A stretch of 64,000 bases of DNA from Kiritimatiellia bacterium (GTDB taxonomy: Bacteria > Verrucomicrobiota > Kiritimatiellia > CAIVKH01), in contig JAMLJG010000005.1 of assembly GCA_023953695.1 (NCBI GenBank), positions 57,437 through 121,436 of the forward strand, read 5' to 3'. The notes beneath the pieces were generated by a model. It ran no database searches. It was given only the letters and a program-made list of their open reading frames with translations, and was not told the DNA's origin. How positions within the stretch are numbered: position 1 is the first letter of the stretch; each line of letters starts with the position of its first letter. This document shows, in pieces, positions 52,406-62,800 of this stretch. A program made the position numbers and the translations under genes.

Positions 52406-53563
52406 TCAGGGGCCTGTGACGCGATAAAAAGTCGCCATCGAGTTAGTCCCCTTGTTGTCGGTGATGGAGATGTCTCCATTTGCGAGGGTGGTGGAGTTGA
52501 GGAGCATCCATGGGCCGCTCACGAGGTTTGTGCAGGACTCAACGGCGATGGGAATATCCGGAGTTCCCGTAATGAAGAGAATGGGCGGGGCGAGCTCGAT
52601 CGTTGGATTCCAGAGCGCGGTACTCAAACCGGCAAAACTAGGGCCCCAACCGCTGGTCCCTGGCAGATAGTACACCTTGGCCGCACCGGAAATGAGCTCG
52701 AACGCGCCCTCTTCCGCAATCGGCGCATTTCCGCGGAAGTAGATGCGCTCCAGGATCGAGCATTCGGCGAAAGCATAGGAGCCGATGTTCGATAGGCTGC
52801 CCGGAAGGGTGACGCGAGCGAGTCGGGTACAGCCCGAGAAGGCCATCGGTCCGATGGTCTTCACGCTCGACCCCAGTGTGAGGTCGGAGAGGTTTGTGCA
52901 GCTTATAAATGCGAAGTCTCCGATATTGGTGACTCCATTCCCGACTTGAACGGATCCCAACGCTGTGCAGGAATTGAAGGCCGAGTTGGCAATGTTGACG
53001 ACACTATCCGGCATCGTGACGCTGGAAAGTTTCGGGTGAACCTCGAATGCGTGTTCCGCGATGGTGAGTGTTCCGTCTGGAATTGTGTAAGCGCCGCTCT
53101 TCCCCAACGGATAATAGAGGAGAGTAGTTGCGGATTTGTTGAACAGCACGCCGTCAATGCTGGAATAGGCTGCATTGGTTGCGTGGACCGCAATGGTGGC
53201 CAGGTTTGTGCAGCCCGCGAATGGAGCGTCGCCCAGCGCGCTCAATCCTCCGCCCAGCGAGATGGAAGCCAAACTGCTGCAACTACTGAAAGTTGGGCCC
53301 TGAAATGTGGTGACGCTGTCAGGAATGATTACGTTTGTGAAGCCCGACTGCCCGGCGAAGGCCGTCGCTTTGATGGTCCGGACGGGAACATTGGTGATCT
53401 GCGAAGGAACTATGACGGATTGAGCGCTTCCGCCGTAGAGCGTGATGGTGATTTCCGTGGGGGTGGCCGTGTAATAGAAGTCGCCAAAAAGTTCATCAGC
53501 GAATGTTGATGGATGCAAACTGGCGAGGGCGAACCCCAGAAGTGCAACTGGCATGAACCGCAT
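52406..53563 (-). CDS. Secreted BspA-type leucine-rich-repeat protein
   Basis: 385 aa. Signal peptide MRFMPVALLGFALASLHPSTFA. About eight LRR_5 (BspA) repeats of 23 residues run from about 60 to 290, with units like LGSVQVGNGVTNIGDFAF, LSDLTLGSSVKTIGPMAF and LARVTLPGSLSNIGSYAF. The C-terminus (about 330-385) is the short module ending in MATFYRVTGP shared by secreted proteins of this group. Such proteins act in surface adhesion or are secreted with unknown roles. AAAAGGAG precedes the ATG. Downstream of the kinase-like gene on the same strand, after a 255-bp gap. Confidence 0.85.
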   Translation of the reverse strand: MRFMPVALLGFALASLHPSTFADELFGDFYYTATPTEITITLYGGSAQSVIVPSQITNVPVRTIKATAFAGQSGFTNVIIPDSVTTFQGPTFSSCSSLASISLGGGLSALGDAPFAGCTNLATIAVHATNAAYSSIDGVLFNKSATTLLYYPLGKSGAYTIPDGTLTIAEHAFEVHPKLSSVTMPDSVVNIANSAFNSCTALGSVQVGNGVTNIGDFAFISCTNLSDLTLGSSVKTIGPMAFSGCTRLARVTLPGSLSNIGSYAFAECSILERIYFRGNAPIAEEGAFELISGAAKVYYLPGTSGWGPSFAGLSTALWNPTIELAPPILFITGTPDIPIAVESCTNLVSGPWMLLNSTTLANGDISITDNKGTNSMATFYRVTGP

Positions 53564-53818
53564 TTGGCGCTCCTTTTCTATTTTGGATGCAGCTCCCATT
53601 CGTCGCAATGGATGAACTGCCGACGATGCTAAACAGCAAGATTGTTGCCAGATTCCGCTTTCGAGTTGAGAAAGAGAGTGGCGCGAGGCGGAGAGGGCGT
53701 CTTTTCCGTTTAAGCGATGGCACGCCCTACATTTTGTTTGGCTCGCGAGGCGCATGGATCGTGCGCCATGTTCTCATTTTTGTTTCTCGACTCTAGTTGC
53801 GATAGGAGCGTTGCGATT

Positions 53819-54706
53819 TCACACCAGCAGAGATTGGCAAAGTTTCACGGCGTCATGCGTTGGTGTGAAGGAAAGGACATGGCTCGGCACGGCGCGAGTG
53901 AGTTGCTCAATGAGCGCGAGCGTGTGTTCGAGGGCGTCAGCGCGATAGAAGGGAGCGACCGTGTTGCCGAGGAGGCGAGCAGCGGCTGCGGCGCCGCAGA
54001 GTGAAACGAGGTGGTTCGCCGGAGCTTGATTCAAATGGATGATGGCGCGAAGGGGGACACTCTGATTATTGATCTCGGGTTCAAGTCCGTGCCATGGGGT
54101 GGGGGCGAGTCGGGCTTCGCCGTTTTCAATCCACAGGAACTGGCGATCATCGTTGAGAAGCGTTGCGCCGCTTTCGCGGCAGAGTCGGCTCAACGTGGTT
54201 TTGCCCGCGCCGGATCGTCCGCAAAAAAGGAGGCCTTGTCCGTCGAAGGAAACGGCGCCTGCGTGGACGATGCAAACGCCATGCGGCGCGAGGGCGTTCA
54301 GAACTGCGACTTGATCGCAGGGATAATTGAACGCGAAGGGGGTGGGGGCTCCGTGTCGCCCGGCGCGCCGGAGCAAATCGCCCGATGAAAAATCGGGGGC
54401 AAAGCGTGCGACGGTGATGGGCCGCTCGTCTGGGAGGACATGAATGGCCAGGAAGAAATCGCCGACGCCCGCGCGCAGCATGCGCCAGGTTTCTGTTTGC
54501 CAGATCGTGTCGCCTTCGACCTCCGTTGGCCATGGCGCATCGTCGGGGTCGAGCACGCGATAGTGCGCTGTGGCGGGGCCTGTAGTTGCAACGACTCTAA
54601 ATGGATCGAACGCAGGTTGCAGGCGCGGCGGTTCTTTTCCGTCCGAAGAAAAGGAGAAGATGTGGCCGGCAAGCGCGAGAGATGCCGAGGAACCCGTATT
54701 TGTCAC
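53819..54706 (-). CDS. HprK-related kinase of a peptide-maturation cassette
   Basis: 295 aa from the likely GTG start at 54706, 10 bases after the stop of the peptide gene. Walker A CGRSGAGKTTLSRL at residues 162-175 and LLNDDR at 183-188 match the P-loop and catalytic Asp region of HPr kinase-like proteins; the N-terminal half is unlike HPr kinase and probably contacts the peptide or partner. An in-frame ATG at 54811 would overlap the peptide gene by 95 bases. HprK-like genes beside PqqD and radical SAM genes are known from several peptide-modification systems; phosphorylation of peptide or partner is not proven. No HPr gene is visible. Confidence 0.75.
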   Translation of the reverse strand: MTNTGSSASLALAGHIFSFSSDGKEPPRLQPAFDPFRVVATTGPATAHYRVLDPDDAPWPTEVEGDTIWQTETWRMLRAGVGDFFLAIHVLPDERPITVARFAPDFSSGDLLRRAGRHGAPTPFAFNYPCDQVAVLNALAPHGVCIVHAGAVSFDGQGLLFCGRSGAGKTTLSRLCRESGATLLNDDRQFLWIENGEARLAPTPWHGLEPEINNQSVPLRAIIHLNQAPANHLVSLCGAAAAARLLGNTVAPFYRADALEHTLALIEQLTRAVPSHVLSFTPTHDAVKLCQSLLV

Positions 54707-54716
54707 GCAGGTGCGA

Positions 54717-54908
54717 TCAGGACGGCGAGATGTCGAAGGCTGGCAGGCGCTTAACTTCCTGGCCGATATCGTCCAGGATGATTTGCGCACAAGCATCCGT
54801 ATCGATTGCATCTTTGCAGGCCGTCTGTGCGACGACAGGTTTGTCTTCGAGCTTTACAGCGGTGATGCTGGGGGCCACGTAAGCCTTGCGGGTCTTCTGT
54901 TCACTCAT
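54717..54908 (-). CDS. Small peptide, probable RiPP precursor
   Basis: 63 aa. The first half reads like a leader recognised by PqqD-type domains (KAYVAPSITAVKLEDKPVV). The second half is acidic and has only two Cys, at 31 and 40 (AQTACKDAIDTDACAQIIL), followed by DDIGQEVKRLPAFDISPS. ATG at 54908 overlaps the radical SAM stop (ATGA). Such Y-x-x-P-x-I leaders with a nearby radical SAM/SPASM enzyme are typical of radical-SAM-modified peptides; no exact homologue is recalled. Cleavage site and modification unknown. Confidence 0.68.
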   Translation of the reverse strand: MSEQKTRKAYVAPSITAVKLEDKPVVAQTACKDAIDTDACAQIILDDIGQEVKRLPAFDISPS

Positions 54909-56050
54909 CTTGCGGTCTCCAATGCGGGCGCTACAGTCGTTTGTTTCGCTTCTGTTGTCGAGGGCGAATTGACCTCAAAGCGGTGCAAATTAAGCAACTT
55001 TTCGCGCGTGTAGTTGATTTTGCAGTAGTAATCCACGGGCTTTCCGGCGACTCCGTTGTTCTCCAGTGCAGAGGTTGCGGCGCAATTGTTGCAGGCGATG
55101 TGGTGAACGCAGGTTCGGCAGGGCGAATCTTCCGGGATCGTCGTTTGCTCGCGAAGCGCTTCCAAGTGCTCGATCCATCCCTTGATTGTCCCTGTTTTGA
55201 GGTCATAGGGTGTCGCGCGCCACATCATGCAAGGATGCAATTTCCCACGGGGGTCCACATGGAACGTCTTGATGCCAGCGCCGCAGGTGAACGCTTTGGG
55301 ACTGCGCGGGCGCGATTGGGCCATATCGAGCAGCTTCTGGTAGTGGCGGCGAGTGCCTTCGGACGTCCCTTCGAGGCTGAGGTATTGTTCCGGCGTGATT
55401 CGCTCTTTCAGGACTGCGGTTCCGCCATCGAGTTGGGGATTGACCATGGAATCGAAGCGGAAAGGAACACCCAATCCTTCGGCCCACGCCTGAATCTGTT
55501 CGAACTCGTGGATGTTGGATTTCATCGCCATGGTCTTGAGGGCGAGCGGTAGTTTTCGCTCCAGAAGAAGTTCGACGCCGCGGCGGAAGCGTTTGAAGGA
55601 GCCCGGCAAGCAGGTAACCTTCTCGTAGGTTTCCTCCGTGTGGCCGTAGATGGTTATTTCAATTCGGCGCGGCGGCCATTCGGCGAGGAAGTCGGCCATT
55701 TCTTCGTCAATGAGGGTTCCGTTCGTGAAGAGCGTGAGGAGGAAGCCGAGCCGCTTCGCGTAGAGATAGAGTTCTTTGAAGTCGCAGCGCGCGAAGATTT
55801 CTCCGCCTGTTACAAGTAGGAAAAGAACGCCCTGTTCGGCCAGTTTATCGAGGATCGCTTTGACCTGGTCCGTGCTCATCTCGCCAGTGGTTGCGCCCGG
55901 GAACATGATGTAGCAGTGGCGACATCGGGCGTTGCAGCGGAGCGTGAGTTCGAGGCTGCCGGCGATCGGGAAATCGCCCGGCTTCGACAAGAGTCGGTTG
56001 ACGAGCTCGGAGGAGGCGATTTGGTGAGTGATGCAGTCAGAACACGCCAT
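54905..56050 (-). CDS. Radical SAM/SPASM peptide-modifying enzyme
   Basis: 381 aa. Cluster motif C39-x3-C43-x2-C46 (LRCNARCRHCYIMF), GGE at about residue 82, and a SPASM region with cysteines at 256, 274, 311, 314, 320, 323 and 343 binding auxiliary Fe-S clusters (FTCGAG, HPCMMW, CRTCVHHIACNNC). SPASM proteins of this layout modify ribosomal peptides by C-S, C-C or C-O chemistry. Starts MACSDCITHQ, 8 bp after the PqqD-like gene, and its stop overlaps the peptide start. Product structure cannot be predicted. Confidence 0.92.
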   Translation of the reverse strand: MACSDCITHQIASSELVNRLLSKPGDFPIAGSLELTLRCNARCRHCYIMFPGATTGEMSTDQVKAILDKLAEQGVLFLLVTGGEIFARCDFKELYLYAKRLGFLLTLFTNGTLIDEEMADFLAEWPPRRIEITIYGHTEETYEKVTCLPGSFKRFRRGVELLLERKLPLALKTMAMKSNIHEFEQIQAWAEGLGVPFRFDSMVNPQLDGGTAVLKERITPEQYLSLEGTSEGTRRHYQKLLDMAQSRPRSPKAFTCGAGIKTFHVDPRGKLHPCMMWRATPYDLKTGTIKGWIEHLEALREQTTIPEDSPCRTCVHHIACNNCAATSALENNGVAGKPVDYYCKINYTREKLLNLHRFEVNSPSTTEAKQTTVAPALETAR

Positions 56051-56058
56051 GGCGCAAA

Positions 56059-56370
56059 CTAATCCCCGCTCGCGACGAGCGCCCCGGTCGCCATCAGTTC
56101 GTTCACGACACCGTTCACATCCGCCCGCGCGACCTCCGCATCAATTTCGTACTCTTCGGCAAGACGTTTTGCCATTTCGTTGAGGGATCGGCCTTCGCCG
56201 ATCCATGTCCAAATATCGGCGCCCGTCGCGTTGAGCGTGAAAAATCCGTCGAGTTCGGCGCTGGTGCGCCGGATTGGAACCAAGATGAGTTCGCCGCGAA
56301 TTCGACGCGCAACGACATCCGGCGCGTGGCGCCATCGCGCCGAAGACCCTGTTGTTTCCGCCCTCTCCAT
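56059..56370 (-). CDS. PqqD-like peptide-binding protein
   Basis: 103 aa. The family pattern is clear: APDVVARRIRGELILVPIRR, FFTLNATGADIWTWIGEG, and LNEMAKRLAEEYEIDAEVARADVNGVVNELMATGAL (given in pieces), a winged-helix RiPP recognition element. It would present the 63-aa peptide to the radical SAM enzyme. First gene of the cassette, preceded closely by a possible promoter; the frame continues upstream without start support (to 56589). Confidence 0.9.
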   Translation of the reverse strand: MERAETTGSSARWRHAPDVVARRIRGELILVPIRRTSAELDGFFTLNATGADIWTWIGEGRSLNEMAKRLAEEYEIDAEVARADVNGVVNELMATGALVASGD

Positions 56371-56379
56371 GGGATGGAC

Positions 56380-56406
56380 ATTATGCCACGACTGGCATTT
56401 CGTCAA
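56380..56406 (-). promoter_or_regulatory. Candidate promoter with operator-like inverted repeat for the peptide cassette
   Basis: On the minus strand TTGACG (56401-56406) and CATAAT (56380-56385) lie 15 bases apart, and the spacer contains ATGCCA-GTCG-TGGCAT, a perfect 6-bp inverted repeat (56383-56398). A transcript from here would start at about 56373, 3-4 bases before the PqqD start, thus nearly leaderless. Spacing is slightly short; treat as a hypothesis. Confidence 0.4.
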
Positions 56407-56663
56407 TGGACTGCCGAAGAAATGAGAGAATTTCCCTCGCGTCGTGCATGATGCGCAGCGGGGCTGGGATGGATATCCTCGCGAGGGAGCGCGGCGGTCT
56501 ATTAAGAGAGGAGTCCTCGCCGGGTGGATGGCGGCGCGATTTCCGAAGCCATTGATGCGTGAAAGAACATTTGGCGGGCGATTTATCACTGCTGCGCTGC
56601 TTCGCGGGAAAAAAAGTCGGAAATTTTCAAGAGTAGGCTATTCACAAAACTTAAATGTCTGGT

Positions 56664-56694
56664 AGTCTGTTGCGCACGTCGTGGGAAACAGACT
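56664..56694 (+). promoter_or_regulatory. Stem-loop in the leader of the giant secreted protein
   Basis: AGTCTGTT (56664-56671) and AACAGACT (56687-56694) form perfect 8-bp arms around a 15-base loop, 28 bases upstream of a strong terminator hairpin. CTTAAAT occurs on both sides. Rest of the gap 56371-56803 has no other recognisable element besides the terminator and the minus-strand promoter candidate. Confidence 0.5.
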
Positions 56695-56722
56695 TAAATT
56701 TCTTATAGGCTGCAGATAAATG

Positions 56723-56761
56723 CCGCAGGACTGAGGGACTATCCTCTGTCCTGCGGTTTTT
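56723..56761 (+). terminator. Terminator or attenuator before the giant secreted protein gene
   Basis: CCGCAGGAC (56723-56731) pairs with GTCCTGCGG (56748-56756), extended inwards by GAGG/CCTC, and is followed by five T (56757-56761). It ends 42 bp upstream of the start codon, with no gene on plus immediately before it, so it either ends a small RNA or attenuates the downstream gene. Confidence 0.85.
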
Positions 56762-56803
56762 GTCGTGTCTTTGGATGTGGATTTTGAACTAGGTGAGAGG
56801 TGG

Positions 56804-59800
56804 ATGATGCTGGAACTATTTGATCGCTACTCGAGGCATTCAATCGCGGCGGGGCTCCTTTTGTGGGCGGGATCGGCCCTTTCTGGCTCTGGCCAGGTTG
56901 TTCATTCTGTTTCGGCGCTCAATCAGGCGTCATTTTGTGACACCATTGCCGTGACGACTCGCTTCCAAAATACGGGCGCGACGCTGGATGGCCTGACAAT
57001 CACGCAACTGCTTCCCCACGCGGACTTTGTTTATGTTCCTGGCTCGGGCGTGATCACGATGCCGAATGGGGCCGTGCTGACGAATGACCCTTCGATTAGC
57101 GGGCAGTCGTTGGTGTGGGATTTTTCCTCTGCGGTTTCTTCGTCATCCCTCAATCACCTTCTGATTACAGAGGTTTTTGCTGACCCCACCAATGCGGTGG
57201 AGGAATCCTACGAGTGGATTGAACTATTCAATCCGCTCGCGGCGGCGGTGGATATGACCGGTTGGAGCATTCGCGATGCGCTTCCGGGGCAGGTGGATGC
57301 GTTGCCTTCGTTCGTGATTCAGCCGGGCGAATTTGTCATCATCGCCGCGTCAACGAATGCATTTGCGGCGGAGCACCCGGGTTATACGGGCCGCGTATTC
57401 CAAGTCGCGGACGGCACACTGGGCAGTGGACTGAACAACTTTGCCGATGGCGTATTCCTTCTGAATCCGTCCTTAACCGCGGTGGATGCCGTTTCCTATG
57501 GAGGGTCTGCGGCTGCATTCAGTCCGGCTGTGCCAGTTCCGCCGCAGGGCCAATCCATTCAGCGCGTGCCAGCCAATCAGGACAACAATAATCGCAATGA
57601 CTGGCAGGCGGGTGCGCCCACCCCGGGAACGGGGACTCTCGTGAGCGGCATCAATGCCGGTTCGTCGTTGTCTATTGTGTATCGCGTTGAAGTCGCCTGC
57701 GGCTCTGTGGTTGGGCAGATTCGCTCGCTCGCGACGTATCAGCAGCCAGCGGGAGGAACGCTGCGGACCAATGAATCGTCCATTTTCATCACGGTGAATC
57801 CCGGCGATTTGACGATTACCAAGAGCCCCGTGCTTCAGGACGCGGGCGTGGGCGATGAGGTGGTTTGGACTGTTACGGTGAAGAATGAGGGATTTGGGCA
57901 CGCGCGCAATGTTGTGGTGGAGGACAACATTGGCTCTGGGGTTGCCTTCTCATCCTTTAGCATCAATCCGACGAATGCGCAGCCTTTTGGCAGCCAAGTC
58001 GTGTGGGACTCCAGTGTCATTCCCGCGCTGACGAATCTCGCGCCTCAGCAAGAGGTCTCCATTGTGGTTACCGGCATTGTTACGGCGTGCACAGGGTTGT
58101 TTAATCGCGCGGATGCTCGGTGGGGCTGTCTGGGGAAAGAAGTACTCCCAGATGGACTTTGCGAAGACACCGCGCTCGGCGATGAAACCGCAGGAGCATC
58201 GCTTCGCTTCATTGATCGCTATCCGTTCCTTACCACCGCGTTGACACCCGCATCGCTCATTTCCCTCGACTATTGTGATGGCGCCCAGCTCACGCTCTAC
58301 GTGACCAATGCCGCCACAGGCCCGAATGCGGGAACAGCGTTCAATATTTCGTATATTGGGTTGGTTCCCGATGGTTACACCGTTCAAGGGCCGGGTGTGA
58401 CGGGCAACACGGTCAGTGTTGGAACTTTGGCGCCGGGCGCTTCCACGAATGTGACGTTCACGCTGATTCCGGGAACGACGGAGTGCCCCGTGAATCTCGA
58501 CAAACAACCGCTCTATTTTTATGGCCTTTATGAAGATGCCTGCGGGAATCCTTTTATCGCTGCGCCAAATCACACAGAGATTCAGGTGAGCGGCGCGCCA
58601 TGGGCCAGTGTCCGTAAGATTATGCCCGGCTCAGTGAATCCGCAGGGATCGGGCTTCCCCGTTACCCTGCTGTACACCTACAGTAATTTTGTCAATTTCA
58701 CCGCGAATATGATTGATTGGTATCCGCAGCACACCAATTTGGCCGTTGCGAATGTCTCGTCCGGCGGGGTGCTCAACACCAATGCCGGAACGATCGCCTG
58801 GAACCCGGTGCTGAACGGTTCCGGCGTGTACACGGCCAGCTTCGACATGGTTTTCCTCAACCCGTGCTCGGGGCCTTTTGGCCTCATCGAGAATACCGTC
58901 ACGGCATCCAATATTGTGGATTGCCAGGATTGTGTGATTGAAGTGGCGGGCAGTGGCGCCACCTATTATAGCGATATCGCGAACTGGTATTGCGCCACGA
59001 ATGGAACAGGAACCTGCGCATTCACTTCGACGAAAGATGTGGCGCCGGAGTTTGCGGAGGTGTGCGAGCCCGTTCAGTTGACGCACCGCTTTACGACCTT
59101 CATCGGCGACGCTTTGCCTACTTCGTGGAACGGAATGGTCTTCACTTCGCGCCTCGCAAATGGGCAGGCCTATTTGTATTCGACCTCCTCGGTGCAGGTC
59201 CTCATTGACGGCACCAATGTCACTCCCTACGTCAACATCACGGCGATCAGCCCTCGGCTCACGATTGACCTGGCGGGCCTGAACAGCAGTCCGTTCCCCA
59301 ATCCAGACGCAGTGGCCGACTCGCTTGTTTTTGTTTGGGAAGTTGCGACGACGAATGTGGGCATTTTTACGGATGTCTCTTCGCTCCCCATGCCGCCGTG
59401 CGGAATTGAAGAGGGGTTTGAAACGTGGGAGGTCGGGCAGTCGCTGATGCGCATCACCTTGGAGGCAACGCCATTTGTGGAGGCCTGCGGCTTCATTAAT
59501 GGAAAGATTGATCTCACCCAAGACCCCAGTCCTCAGACCTCGCTCAATGGCGGGAGAATCTTCCCGTCATACGATGTGGAGGTGGTGCTCGACCTCGATG
59601 CGGATGGGAGCGGAACCAACACCTTTAGCTATGTGGCGGGGTCCACAGTCTTTTCCGACTTCTACGATCTCGGTGGTTCGCCGATTTCCTCCGTCGAGCC
59701 CACGATTCAGGGGAATACGCTCGTCTGGAATCTCGGCGATGTGCGCAGCAACGGGGTAGGCACGATTGAGTACCGCCTGCGCGCCTCGTGCGAAACGCAA

Positions 59801-62800
59801 CCGGGCGAAAAGCAGGTCGCACTGGTTCGCTACAACAATCGCTGCGAGGATGGGTCTTCACCACAGCGCGTGGACGTGAGCGCGACCAACACCTTGCCGA
59901 CGGCTTTTGCGGCCAATCTGAACTATCAGATCAAACCCGAAATTGTCTTCCTTCAGGACAACACGCTGGTGTACACGCTGGAGTTCATCAATATGGGCGC
60001 GGGCGCGGCCTACAACGTCACGCCGGAGTTCATTTTCCCGGCGGGCGTGAGCTTTAGTGGCGCCTCGATTGCGCCTGCCACTGTGAGTTCGACCAATGCG
60101 ATTTGGGATCTCGCGATCACGAACGCAGTTGACTCGCTGGTGGATGCCGATGGCGATGGGTTCTTTGACGATCTCTTGCCCGGCGGAACATTTTCGATCG
60201 TTGTGACGAGCACGGTGATTGATTGCTTGGAATCCACCGTGCGTCTTCGCGCGACCCATGGTTGCGGAGGCGCGAGTTGCCAAGTGCCGGAAGAGGACAC
60301 GGCCACCTTTGTGCCGATGGCCGGCAGTTTAGTTACGCGAACCGTCTTCCCGAGCGACGCCGAACTTTGCGCAACGAATACAGCGCGCTACGAAGTGCGA
60401 AACAGCGGGTTGATCGTGGATCGCATTGTGCAGGTTCAGCAGATATTGCCCACGGGCATGGTGTATGTGGCGGGCAGCGCCCGCTATGTGATCGGCGGCG
60501 TAACCAATCCGGCATCGGATCCATCGGGCACGACGACCCTGTTGTTCACCGAAACCAATATCCCGCCGTTTTCCGTCCTGCAGCCGGGCGAGGAGCTTGC
60601 CATTCTGTATGACGTGTATGTCAGTTGCGATGCGGTTTTTGGCGATGCGACATTCCGCGCGAGCGGAACCTTTGTGGACCTCTGCGGCAATGTGATCAGC
60701 AACCAGATCACGCAGTCCGTGATGCCGGTGAAGGAGCCCGTGCTTGATCTCACGAAAGAAGCGCGAAATCCGACGGGGCTTCAGACCAACTTCACAACGG
60801 GAACGGTCATTGCCGATCCGGGCGATACCATCGTCTATCGCCTGACCATTGAGCACAACTCATCCTCATCGGAAGCCCCAGCGCACGCGATGGAGTTGAC
60901 GGACGATTGGCCTGTGGGTCTGCGCTTTGATGGCGCATCGGTGACGCCCGATGCCGTGACCACCTCGGGTCCCAATGTTCAGTTGGTGTGGAGCAATAGC
61001 ACGCTCCTCAGTCTCATTGGAGGAGGGCCGTGGTCCGAGGCGAGCAGCACTCAAATCGTCGTCACGCTCACCGGCACTGTGACCAATTGCGTGTTTTCGA
61101 TTCCGAACCAGGCAAGTCTGGCATACGGCTGCGACCCGAGCTGCCTCTCGCTAAGCGATGCGGCGGTGCACACGTTGAGTTCGGACCCCAACATGGCTTT
61201 TGCGTCGTCGAGCTCGCTGGAACTCACCCCCTGCGGCGGCGTCCGAACGCTGGTGATTACGAACAATGGCGCGACAGCCTCCGGCATCATCGTCTCGAAC
61301 AATGCGCCGTCGGGCTATCTTTTCACAACGGCCAGCGCCACGGGCGAATTCAATTCGGCGAGTTTGAATATCGTTTTGACCGGTACGCCTGTGGGCGCAA
61401 TCGCGCTGATTGATCTCAGCACTGCGGCATCCAGTGGCGCGACGGATATTGATGACGATGCGGGCGACGGCTTGCCCAATCTCGATCTCGGGTATCGCGA
61501 TGCTGTGACGATCCGCATCAACTTGATCAGCGATGGAACCGGGCTCGATTGCCTTGCCGATCCGACCGATCTGGACTTTGCGGACCCGGATCCCACGGTT
61601 GTTCCCAGTCGCAGCGCGAGCTCGACCCTTCGTCTGAACAATCAATGCTTGGCAGGCGAGACGATCACGCAGACGTCCAGCACGTTGCCCGATCAGCCCG
61701 ATCCCGATATTGATCTGCAACCCAACAGCATCATTGTCACCAACAGTCAAGTGGTGACTTTCATCGCCACTGTGAAGAACAATGCGGAGCAAGGCAATGC
61801 GGAGAATTTGCACATTCGACTGGCCTTCGGTTCGGGGTGGACCAATCTCACCTTTGTATCCAGCAACATCGTTTCGAGCGGAACCACAAGCATGCTCTTG
61901 GAAATGCAGGGCAGCTCGAATGTGCTCGTGTCCCTCCCGGGCGTGATTCTGAATCCCATCGGAGACCATGTGATCCTCACCTTCAACGCCACCGTGAATC
62001 AGGGGGGCGGTCCTCTGACGGCGCGCGCTGAAGTGGTTGGCGAGTGCCCTGGAGGTGGAATTACCCCCGCGTGCGTGTTCACGAACACCTTGGGCGAGGC
62101 GCCACTGGCCAATAGCGTGACCGGCTCTGTCATTGGCGCGGTCAACGGCGTCTACTACGGCTTCGACCAGGATCAATCGCTCGGCTTGGGCTATGATCTG
62201 GTCAAGACCGTTCGACTGTCGGGAGAGCCTGCGCCCGGCGGCTCAAGCCGCTATGCGCGGATTGGCGAAGACTTGATCTATCGCATTCATGCGACCTACT
62301 TCGGGCAGACGTTCAGCAACGTTGTGGTGACGGAGAGTCTGCCGACAAATCTGGTATTCGGCACGCCGGTGGATGCAGGGTCATCGCCCGATGTTTTGGG
62401 GTGGATATGGAATCCAGTGACCGGCCATTTCACACTGCCATCGCCCATTACGAACAATGTGGATTTCATCGTGGACATCCCGGTGATTGTCCGAAACATC
62501 ACGGCGAATCAAGGAGAGACGAACAATCAGACGATCGTTACGAATATCGCCGACTCGATCTTCTCCGTGAATGGAGCAACGAATGTGCCGACGCCATCGA
62601 GCACGACTGTTCCGCTTCAAGAGCCGAATCTGCGTGTGACCAAGACCGCCGGATTCGCCACGAACGCCCTGCAGGCAGGCGACATCGTGTACTTCACAAA
62701 CGTGGTCGAACACACCTCGCTCTCCCAGACGACCGCCTACGACATTGTCTTTACAGACACCTTGCCGCCTGGTTTGACCTTCACCGGGGTCACCCTCGAG

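Noticed and set aside
53697..53735. GGGCGT and ACGCCC inverted ends resembling the REP-doublet termini
   Set aside because: Too degenerate and short to call as a copy; mentioned only as a possible relic.
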